DNA of 14,714 nucleotides from Thalassiosira profunda (lineage: Eukaryota > Bacillariophyta > Thalassiosirophyceae > Thalassiosirales > Thalassiosiraceae). Both the position numbers and the translations under genes were made by a program. The notes under the pieces are model-generated. The model worked only from the letters and a program-made list of their open reading frames with translations, was not told where the DNA came from and ran no database searches. How positions within the stretch are numbered: the stretch's first letter is position 1; every line of letters starts with the position of its first letter. The stretch spans positions 1-14,714 of the forward strand of contig JALLAP010001570.1 of the NCBI GenBank assembly GCA_036939355.1, given 5' to 3'. Positions 7,882 through 14,714 of this stretch are shown here, piece after piece.

Positions 7882-8505
7882 CTACGCGGCCATGGCCGCC
7901 CGAATCCGCGCCTTCTTGGCATTCTTGAGGCTCCGGTGCGCCGCGAATTCCCCCAGCGTCTTCGCGCTGCCCCGCTGTTCCAACTGCCGCTGCCGCCGCT
8001 GCTCCGTCAACACGGCTTGCGCGTGGTCCCGCCGCTCCTGCAGCAGCGCGGCCGGCGGCCGGCCGAACACGAGGTGCTCGAGGCCAACCACCTCCTCCAT
8101 CGACAGAATGTGGTGCTGGAGGAGGAAAACGAAGGAGTCCTTGGCGGTGGCGCCCGGCGCGGCGTGCACGAGGCTCTTGATGCGGAGGACCTCGGACATG
8201 GCGTTGAGGGTGAAGGCCTGGCGGTCGTGCTTGGTGTAGCCCCGGGAGCGGCGGCCGTTGTAGCAGTAGACGGTGGAGAGGTCGGAGATGGCCACGCGCT
8301 TCGGCGGCGGCGGCGACGAGGGCGGCGATGGCGACGGGGTCTGCGGCGGCGTCCAGTCCCCGAGGAGCGCGTCGACCCGCGAGCCGAGGGCGGCGTCGGG
8401 GCGAAGGCGGACGTGCTGCGGGGCGGCCACGGCGCCGGGCGGCGAGCCCTCCACCTCCATCCGATCCGCGGCCGCGGCGGGGGCGTGGATTGATCGGTGC
8501 TCCAT
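7882..8505 (-). CDS. GLEH-type protein, probable diatom-specific family, 207 aa
   Basis: The N-terminal third (1-70) is Ala/Pro/Ser-rich and ends in a poly-Pro run (PPSSPPPPKR), likely disordered. Residues 71-148 form a folded-looking part (VAISDLSTVYCYNGRRS and on) ending in MEEVVGLEHLVFG. The C-terminus (150-207) is basic and helical, with repeated QERRD and TEQRRQRQ and then KNAKKARIRAAM. From memory, diatom genomes carry many uncharacterised proteins with such a GLEH segment, a QRRQ-rich helix and a basic Ala end; I cannot confirm this by search. No export signal is seen, so nuclear or cytosolic is likely. I chose the ATG at 8505 (ACA before ATG). An in-frame upstream ATG at 8595 would add 30 residues. 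It converges with the PAM2-motif gene 91 bp away. Confidence 0.75.
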   Translation of the reverse strand: MEHRSIHAPAAAADRMEVEGSPPGAVAAPQHVRLRPDAALGSRVDALLGDWTPPQTPSPSPPSSPPPPKRVAISDLSTVYCYNGRRSRGYTKHDRQAFTLNAMSEVLRIKSLVHAAPGATAKDSFVFLLQHHILSMEEVVGLEHLVFGRPPAALLQERRDHAQAVLTEQRRQRQLEQRGSAKTLGEFAAHRSLKNAKKARIRAAMAA

Positions 8506-8674
8506 TGTTCCTATTATTCGTTGCAAGGTGGCTGTTGCTCTCCTGAAAATTGTGAGGATGCAACGAGGCGTTGAGGTTGCAGTTGGTGCATGCACCGAGG
8601 AAGGAAGCAGGCGAGAAGAAGCAATCGTGAGAAGTCAACAAAGAACGAAGAATCGATCGTATCATCAAAAGAAG

Positions 8675-8692
8675 GAACGCTCGCCAGCGTTC
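8675..8692. repeat. Inverted repeat, 7-bp arms
   Basis: GAACGCT and AGCGTTC separated by CGCC. First of three perfect inverted repeats within 125 bp. Confidence 0.6.
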
Positions 8693-8703
8693 GGTTTTGT
8701 TCG

Positions 8704-8721
8704 CGTTCATGATCGTGAACG
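8704..8721. repeat. Inverted repeat, 6-bp arms
   Basis: CGTTCA and TGAACG separated by TGATCG. The arms share the GTTC/GAAC words of the repeat at 8675, so they could be related protein-binding sites. Confidence 0.5.
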
Positions 8722-8778
8722 AAGCCTCGCATCGAAGGCGATGACGGCAATGACACTTCAATGCGACAGCAATCGAGA

Positions 8779-8799
8779 GAAGTCATCAGCGATGACTTC
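8779..8799. repeat. Inverted repeat, 9-bp arms
   Basis: GAAGTCATC and GATGACTTC with a 3-base spacer (AGC), a perfect match over 9 bp. The TGACTT half-sites resemble but do not match the bZIP consensus TGACGT. It could be a dimeric factor site or a hairpin if transcribed. Confidence 0.65.
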
Positions 8800-9154
8800 A
8801 TAAGTGATTCAGGAAACTGCTCAGAAGTGAGATGTGTGTCTGAAATGGAATTGCCCCAAATCACCCGCCCCGCAAACTTCTTGGGGAGGAGGAGGCAAAC
8901 ATCTGTTTTTGCGAAGAACGCCGTGCTTCCTCCCACTCTCTCACGGGAAGGGCAGTTGCAGCGGCACTCATACAGCCGCCGCGGAAAATAAGTGCCAATG
9001 ATCCATCACTCTGCTCGTGCTTGCTCGTGACTCATCCTGCATACAGGCTCTCGCCACTCTGTGAGTCGGGAGTTGCAAATGTTCCTCTTCAGCCCATAGA
9101 TACATACAACCGCAGGGCGTTGATCTCTTATTATTTGGCGAGGAACCCACGCTC

Positions 9155-9721
9155 ATGTCGCCGCCGCGCGCCTTCTCCTCCCTGAAGGAGGCCTGGGGCG
9201 GCGTCCGCTCGGGCGCCGCCGCCCCAACGTCGCACGGTCCCTCGCGCCGGCGCGGCAGCTGCCCCACCGGCCCATTCGCCTGCCGCGTGTACGACGTGCG
9301 CGTCGCGACCGAGCGGGACGACGAGCGCGAGGAGGTGGACCTCGGCGACCTCACCGCCGACGCCCTCGAAAAGCTGAAGGCGGCCGATCCGTTTCTGTAC
9401 TATTCGATCCCGGCGGTGCGCCGGGCGTCGTATCGGTGCGACTCCGGCCCCGGCGCCCACAGCTGCTCGTCGCCGTCGTCAGCGGCCTCAAGACGGATGT
9501 CCCTCCCCGCGAGGACCGCGACGGCCCCGACCGACCTCCCGGAGAAGCAGGATAAGGTCCTGATCCAGCTGCAGCCGCGACGGACCTCCGTCGTCCGGAG
9601 CCGGCGGCTGTCAACCGAGGCACACCCCTCAGTCGTCTGCGCGGACCTTCTGAGGGAGCTGGAGGCGCTGGACGATGGGAGCGAGGGCGAGGACCTCTTT
9701 GACGACATGATGGACTTGTGA
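9155..9721 (+). CDS. 188-aa protein with four RRxS sites, probable diatom family
   Basis: Single exon, ATG at 9155. Residues 1-60 are basic, then acidic (ATERDDEREEVDLGDL). Residues 72-92 read LEKLKAADPFLYYSIPAVRR, a motif I remember from uncharacterised diatom proteins. The rest is Ser/Arg-rich and disordered, ending in an acidic helix (VCADLLRELEALDD and on). Four RRxS sequences, the consensus of basophilic kinases such as PKA, occur at residues 89-92, 113-116, 142-145 and 150-153. The last leads into STEAHPSV, another stretch that looks conserved. There is no signal peptide, membrane segment or enzyme domain. I infer a phosphorylated regulatory protein; the molecular role is unknown. The gene diverges from the GLEH-type gene and converges with the Kazal gene. 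Confidence 0.75.
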   Translation: MSPPRAFSSLKEAWGGVRSGAAAPTSHGPSRRRGSCPTGPFACRVYDVRVATERDDEREEVDLGDLTADALEKLKAADPFLYYSIPAVRRASYRCDSGPGAHSCSSPSSAASRRMSLPARTATAPTDLPEKQDKVLIQLQPRRTSVVRSRRLSTEAHPSVVCADLLRELEALDDGSEGEDLFDDMMDL

Positions 9722-9998
9722 GACTGGAGGAGGTGGGAGAACAATTTTGGGCTAGCTATCGAGATGCAACTGCGGCTATTAGAGAGCGATAAAGTGATAG
9801 GATTGAAAATTCTGCTACTATTGCCCTCAGTGTTCAATGGTGATCCCTTCTATGCAGTGTTATCAGGCACGGAGCTTATTCGATAGTGCATGGGGGACCC
9901 GGAGAGAGCTAAGTAGGTACCGTAGAATATCAACAAACAAGGTAGATTACAGAATCCTACAAGAGTGCCCCGATCTCTTCCGCCGCCTTTCGAGGAGA
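9722..9998. other. Tail-to-tail intergenic spacer
   Basis: 277 bp between the convergent stops of the RRxS protein and the Kazal gene. I see no gene, repeat or clear polyadenylation signal. Confidence 0.5.
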
Positions 9999-10950
9999 TT
10001 AACATTCGCCCCAATACTTGATAGATTCGCCCGCCTGAGCGGCCTTGCAAGTGTTGTCGTAGGTCTTGCCGTTGCAGCCGCACACGGGGTCGATATTCAA
10101 GGTGCACGCCGAGTTGTTGGGGGTCTCGACGCATTCCCCTTTCTGGCTCGACTGGCCGCAGTGCCCCTGCTTGAAAAGGCAGTATTCTTTGGTGGAGCAG
10201 TCCCCGTCGTTCCAGCAATCGGCCGCGTCGCACGGCCCAAAGTGCTTGATGCTCACCTGTGATGGGGTGGAAACAGTGAGCGGGACCACTAGAGAGTTGT
10301 GTACGCAGAGCTAGCAGTAAATACTCACCCCAGACGAATCGGCGACGCAATCGTTCGAGTAGGTCCTTCCATTGCAGCCGCAGACCTCCGCAATGTTCAT
10401 GGGGCACGCAGTGTCTCCGGGGATCTCCGTGCACCGCCCCTCGCCCTGGTTGCCGCAATTGGCAACGTTGAACTTGCAGAAGTCGCCCGAGTCGCAATCA
10501 CTGTCCCTGAAGCAGCGATCGTCCCGGTCTCCTCCGCTGCTGGGCCACTTGGGAGGGGTGCAGTCGCTGCAGTTTGGGTTATCGCATCCGGGGATGTGGT
10601 TGTTGGGGCAGCTTCCCTTGTTCTTGGTGCAGCACCTGGGGTGGTAGGAACGGAGGCAAGCGTGTGAGGACGAGCTCGCGATGCAGAGTGTATGATAGCC
10701 TGCATACTCACTTCGGGGTGCAGCCGTTCGACTCCTTGAAGCAATCGCAGTCTTCGTACTTGCTCTGGGTGCAGTAGGTCGGCTGCTCCGCGAGGAAGTC
10801 GGGAACGCCATCCCACACCGACTTGTCCTCGGGGTTGTCGGACGCCACCGCGGCGCCGCGGAGCTTGGCCATCGCGTCTTCCTTGTCGGTGGCAGTGGCG
10901 GCGGCGGCGAAGGCCGCGTTGAGGGCAACGGCGAGGAGAGCGAGCTTCAT
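9999..10950 (-). CDS. Secreted double-Kazal protease inhibitor, three exons
   Basis: Exons on the minus strand are 10712-10950, 10329-10635 and 9999-10256, giving 267 aa. Residues 1-18 (MKLALLAVALNAAFAAAA) are a signal peptide. A short propeptide-like part (20-55) follows, then a Cys-rich region (60-105) with an Asn/Pro loop. Two copies of a 10-Cys module come next (121-191 and 196-267), each ending in a Kazal domain of the VCGCNGxTYxNxC type common in plants and bacteria. Kazal domains block serine proteases by presenting a loop to the active site. The residue two after the second Kazal Cys (P1) is Met159 in the first and Leu235 in the second, which suggests subtilisin-, chymotrypsin- or elastase-like targets. 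It is likely secreted, perhaps against proteases of bacteria or parasites (inference). Confidence 0.92.
10257..10328 (-). other. Intron 2 of the Kazal gene
   Basis: 72 nt, GTGAGTATTT donor and ATCACAG acceptor, phase 0. It joins DSSG to VSIKHFGPC inside the first Kazal domain and supplies that domain's last Cys. Without splicing the frame stops four codons later. Confidence 0.92.
10636..10711 (-). other. Intron 1 of the Kazal gene
   Basis: 76 nt, GTGAGTATGC donor and ACCCCAG acceptor. It splits the Lys codon AA|G and joins NGCTPK to CCTKNKGSC in frame. Confidence 0.9.
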
Positions 10951-11288
10951 GGTGGAGGCGTGCAGCAAAGAGGGTGGTATATGGGGTGTGGTTGGCCGAG
11001 GGATGCAAATTATGAGGAGCAGAGTAGAGGTCGGCCACCAAACAACATCATCCAGCGGTGCTCTCCAAAACCGAGAACGACAAAACCGGAGACTCTTTGT
11101 GTCCAAAAAGCCTCTTTACGTCATCAAATCGCCGCTACGATGGAATAGTATTCGTTCTACGACGGGAACAAGAAAGTATGTACCCCTCGAGAAGCACTTC
11201 GAACGATCGACGACGTCCACACAAAGTCTCAACTCAACTCTAAGTAGATAGATATTGCATTCTTTCTAGCTGCTGTTGCCAATACATT
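10951..11288. promoter_or_regulatory. Promoter region of the Kazal gene
   Basis: 338 bp between the Kazal start (10950) and the stop of the next minus gene (11289). On the minus strand TGACGTAA lies at 11116-11123, about 170 bp upstream of the ATG, and matches a bZIP/CRE-type site. ACGTCA-type elements are known from CO2-responsive diatom promoters; the link here is only suggestive. No other feature is seen. Confidence 0.35.
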
Positions 11289-14200
11289 TCACTCTCTACT
11301 GACGACCGAGCTGGGCTTCAGTTCCTGTCTCCAGGGCATGCCGCCGTAGCGCTGGTTCCACAGTCCATCCGTAGCCGTGAACCGGCCCGGTTGGATGCCC
11401 TTCACCGTCAGCCCGTTGATGCCTCCCCATGACAGCCCGAGGTCGTACACGTGCAGGTTCTTATTGACGTACTTCACGATGAGGCTGATGGCGACCTCGT
11501 CGATGGCGAATTCCTGAACGTACAGGCCTATCGACAGCTGGTAGTATTCCTTGTACTGTTGGATGGTACTGCAGATGCCGTCCAGGGGCTCCTCCCACGC
11601 AAAGTCCACTTGCGATTGCGACTTCTTCTTGCTGTCCGCGATCAGAAGCCGTTCGAAGAGGTCGCTCGTCATGGAATCGACGTCGCCCAACGTGCTCTCG
11701 TCGCAGGTGTCGGTTTCCGACTCGGAAGGGAACTGATTCTTTGGGCTGGATTCTGACGAGGTGGTGGCCGTCCTGGCGTACGGTTTGAGGCGGTACCCTT
11801 CCTTGATGCCCTGCTCGTCGAAGCACGGCTGGAACCGATGCCACAGAATGTTCTTCACGACGTCGGCATCGTACAGATTCGGGTAATCCCACAGCAACGA
11901 CCCGGCGTTGAAAAATACTCGATCGCCTCGTCGAATTTGGCCGTTATGACAGCCGTGCTGCATATCCCCGGCCGAATGAATGAAGACGATCTCCCTCACG
12001 GACGTCGAGCAGTATTGCGTGATGTCCCTCACTTCTTCCACGATGAACGACGCCACGCCTTCCACCCGCACTCCGCTGTCTCGAAGGAAGTCAATCACAA
12101 GCGCCCACACCTTCCGGGAGACGTGCCTAGATTTCATGTCGAGAACAAGGCCCAAGGGAGCGGAACATTGCATGATGGGCTTGAGGACCGATATCGAGTC
12201 CGCAATCGACTTGTCCGGGCAGATGGAACATTTATTGAGAGACGTGACGCGTTGCTCCAAAGTCTGCGGGGCAGTCTTTCGCCTTTTGAGACGTTTCTTC
12301 CTCGACGACCTCTTTGGAGCGCGATCAAACTTTCCCGGAGATGGTTCACTAGTGATCGACCCGTCGCCATCCGTGGACATCCCGTCGTCTTCATCGTCAC
12401 TATCAACGTTGCTCCTCATCATGACAATAGCTCGGGGCGGTCGCGCCGGTGTCGGCTCAATGTCAGCCTCTTCGCGGTTGTCTGGAGTCGGAGCCGCCCT
12501 GAGCATCCCGTTATCCAACGACTGCGTTGCANATGTCAGCCTCTTCGCGGTTGTCTGGAGTCGGAGCCGCCCTGAGCATCCCGTTATCCAACGACTGCGT
12601 TGCAGACTTTGGATCGGGACTGGGGACCGCTTTTCTGCTTTGCTCGTCGTCCATCGTCACGGGGGAAGAATCGCCAAACTCCTCGATGCTGCCATCCGTT
12701 CCACTGTCGCTCACATCGTCCTCGACATCGAAATCGTCATCATCGTAACCTAATCCCAGCTTCATCGCCTCGCTGTAAACCGCCAGCCATTGCCTTGCGA
12801 AGATCCCGCCTCCAAGGGTCTTGCGGGTCCTCTTCACTCGTGAAAAGTTGTACTTCTTCAGATAGCCCGTCTGCTCCATCACCAACTGGGCCAAGTTTCC
12901 GTGCGCGATGAGCATCCGGTCCACCAAAATGGCCGTCCTTCGCTTAATCTCCTTGTCGTAATACGACAACACGAGGCGCTCGTCGGCCGCACTGATGGTA
13001 TCGTCCTCGGTCGCGTCTGCAGTCTCGTCCATCTTGGCCTCCCGGGCTTTCGCACGGGCGTCCTTCTGCCGTTGCACAAACGCGTCCCTCTCGCTCAAAA
13101 CAATCTCCACCCTCCGGACCAGGTAGGGGTCCAAAAAGACGTCCCACTCCAGGGTGGGCACCTTCCCGCTGAATTCGATCTCGTGCGCGGTGCCGTAGGC
13201 CGCCACGACGGGATTGTTCTCGGCCCAGTGGATCAGCCGCGGCGCCGGCGCGTAGGAGGCACGCCTCGATATCTCCACGTACACGTCCGGCATCAATATT
13301 CGCAAAATGGCGATCCAGTGGGGATTGGTGAGCATGAAGGGCGCGGCGCCAAAGAAGCCCTGCAAAGGAATACAAAAGTGCGCGGTGAGTTTTTACCGGC
13401 GAACGAAGACGATCAAGCCATCAAGCAAATAGCACTCACGCCGTGCACGTAGGGAATCTTCTTGATCTCCCCGTGCGCGAAGGGCATCTGGTCGTGCGAG
13501 ACCGACTCCATCGCGAAGTTCGGCAGCGTGTGGCTGTCCAGGGGGTGCTGCCCCGGCGGCGCGACGCCCCGGTACTCCAGCTGGTTGTCCACGAGGCCCG
13601 TCGACGCGCCCCCGATCGACGACCCCAGGCTCGCGGTGTCGTCGTCGAGGTCGGTAATGCTCCCAAACGAATCCTTCCGTCGGAGGGCTCCGGGGGCGGC
13701 CGCGAGCATCCGCACGCGCTCGTGGTGGGAGCTCTCGTGGCCGTGCCTAGTAAGGGCGGACGCCATTGCCTTGCGCGTCCCGGAGGCCGCGGCGTCGATG
13801 AGCGACGACGCCGACGTGCTCCGCAGCAGTCGGATCCGATTGCGATGCCTTCTCTCGAACATCCGTTGCGCCCGGAGCAATTTGCGATTGACCCTCTTGG
13901 ACAGGTATTTCTCCTTCCGCTTCAGGTACCCCCGCTGCATCCGCGACCACAATTTCGATCCCAGCACGAACCTCCGGGCGCGCTGGTCGGCCTCTTCCAA
14001 CGAACTCTGCTGCCGCTCCGCCTCCCGACCGGCGAGGGCGGCGTCGCCGTAGGGGTGCCGCAGCCACACCCTCCGTCGGCGTCGGATGGTCCGGAACGTC
14101 GACACGGCCGATCCCAGCGACAGCGCCGTGCGGACGAAGGAGAAGAGGCCGTGGGGCATGCCCCACGGGCTGTTGGGCCCGCCACGGGACGGGTCGTCTT

Positions 14201-14714
14201 CCGCGTGTCGTCCCCAGGGCACCTCGTGCAACACCACGAACGTGATGAGCCAGAAGGTGAGCAGGTAGCTCCCCACCGTGTACACCACGTGGCCCAGAAT
14301 GTTGGACAGGAAGTGGTCCCACCCGAAGACCTGGTCCTCCAAGGCCATGCGGATTTGGAGGGGAATCAGGTCGTCGTACGTGTGCTCGTCGATCTCGTCC
14401 TCGAGGAAATCCATCACCTCCATGAGCTGAACATGCAGTGGCGCGTTTGTTGTCACGCATTCCCCCAATCCCCAATCAATAAGCACCGAAAAAGAACGTG
14501 CACATCATGTGCCCAAAATGGATGAGCCAAAAATGCCATTGCAAAGAACCGCACTCTGCACCGTCCACAACTCACCGGATCCTCGTCCTCGTCGTCGCTC
14601 CCCTCCTCCCGGATGCTCCCCAGCTCCGATCCTCGCAACCCTCCCGAGCTCAGCAAATTTCGGGACGACCGCCGTATGAAGCTGCCCCACACCCCGTCGT
14701 CCTTTTGGCGGCTC
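11289..14714 (-). CDS. Large membrane-anchored protein of unknown function, 5' end missing
   Basis: Exons on the minus strand are 14576 to beyond 14714, 13440-14426 and 11289-13359. About 1,040 residues are visible; the N-terminus is off the right edge. An acidic linker (GSDDEDEDP) is followed by LMEVMDFLEDEIDEH and one long or two short membrane segments (HVVYTVGSYLLTFWLITFVVL). A strongly basic Arg-rich region follows (IRRRRRVWLRHPYG, then RKEKYLSKRVNRK), then a Ser-rich linker. Next are a conserved-looking domain (GFFGAAPFMLTNPHWIAILRIL, TLEWDVFLDPYLVRRVEIVLSE) and a Lys/Arg helix (FSRVKRTRKTLGGGIFARQ). The C-terminal 280 residues alternate strands and helices like an α/β domain (PLGLVLDMKS, REIVFIHSAG, DLGLSWGGINGLTVKGI). 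I do not recognise the family. The last exon contains a 72-bp repeat around an N at 12532 that breaks the frame; dropping one copy plus the N (73 bases) leaves 1,998 bases, an exact 666 codons. Confidence 0.8.
12460..12604. repeat. 72-bp exact direct repeat around an N (likely assembly overlap)
   Basis: Bases 12460-12531 are repeated exactly at 12533-12604, with a single N (12532) between. The repeat lies in the last exon of the large membrane protein, codes for the same peptide (DNGMLRAAPTPDNREEAD) twice in different frames, and causes a frameshift. This is what two overlapping contig ends left unmerged at a gap would look like. Confidence 0.9.
13360..13439 (-). other. Intron 2 of the large membrane protein gene
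   Basis: 80 nt, GTGAGTGCTA donor and CCTTTGCAG acceptor, phase 0. It joins KIPYVHG to GFFGAAPFML in frame. Confidence 0.88.
14427..14575 (-). other. Intron 1 (first visible) of the large membrane protein gene
   Basis: 149 nt, GTGAGTTGTG donor and CATGTTCAG acceptor, phase 0. It joins DDEDEDP to LMEVMDFLE in frame. Other acceptors nearby are possible, but this one leaves the cleanest protein. Confidence 0.75.

Larger units (their letters stand above)
8506..9154. promoter_or_regulatory. Head-to-head intergenic region with an inverted-repeat cluster
   Basis: 649 bp between two divergent gene starts. No gene is supported. It is rich in CGATCG and GAAC/GTTC-type words and holds three perfect inverted repeats between 8675 and 8799, annotated separately. 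It should contain both promoters. Confidence 0.5.

Noticed and set aside
7705..8493. 262-codon plus-strand frame
   Set aside because: Antisense to the GLEH-type gene; Arg/Gly/Val-rich with no recognisable segment.
9058..9114. GTGAGT near 9060 as a leader intron of the RRxS gene
   Set aside because: The nearest acceptors would give introns of only about 33-55 nt, shorter than any other in the window.
12460..12604. A real tandem duplication or programmed frameshift in the large gene
   Set aside because: The exact identity, the N between copies and the restored frame on removing 73 bases fit an unmerged contig overlap better.
13443..14525. 360-codon plus-strand frame antisense to the large membrane protein gene
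   Set aside because: It covers exon 2 of the minus gene and its intron boundaries; composition (Arg, His, Val, Pro) is typical of an antisense shadow.
1..14714. tRNA or rRNA genes, CRISPR arrays, insertion sequences, prophage or retroelement
   Set aside because: No tRNA B-box with a matching fold, no regularly spaced repeats, no transposase, integrase or reverse-transcriptase motifs were seen on either strand.

Overview
The window looks like nuclear DNA of a eukaryotic microalga, most likely a centric diatom (inference). Genes are dense on both strands and intergenic gaps are short. Coding introns are small (72-149 nt) and all open with GTGAGT. Several proteins resemble uncharacterised families I remember from diatoms, and the protease-inhibitor gene has plant/bacterial-style Kazal domains. 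I see no bacterial operon structure, CRISPR array, tRNA, rRNA or transposase. Two single N bases (596 and 12532) suggest a scaffolded draft assembly.

Layout. The left edge (1-103, minus) is the start of a secreted-protein gene whose paralogue lies inverted at 2853-4155 (plus). Between them are a doubtful small ORF (810-1202, plus) and a 145-aa protein with two CxxWxxLC motifs (1604-2041, minus). A 10-base motif, GGTATCCTCC, occurs four times around the latter. A two-exon Gfo/Idh/MocA-type oxidoreductase with a probable organelle-targeting leader follows (4438-5726, minus). Head-to-head with it is a single-exon 564-aa protein (6096-7790, plus) that starts with a PAM2-like peptide and carries tryptophan repeats.

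The middle holds two probable diatom-specific families: a GLEH-type protein (7882-8505, minus) and a protein with four RRxS sites (9155-9721, plus). They face away from each other across 649 bp that contain a cluster of perfect inverted repeats. Then comes a three-exon secreted double-Kazal inhibitor (9999-10950, minus). The right end (11289-14714, minus) is most of a large, serine/acid-rich, probably membrane-anchored protein of unknown function. Its last exon is broken by a 72-bp exact repeat around an N, which I read as an assembly error.

The genes do not form an evident pathway. The most interesting points are the PAM2-plus-GW-like architecture of the 564-aa protein, the exact 10-cysteine duplication in the Kazal protein, the inverted secreted-protein pair, and the GGTATCCTCC motif set.
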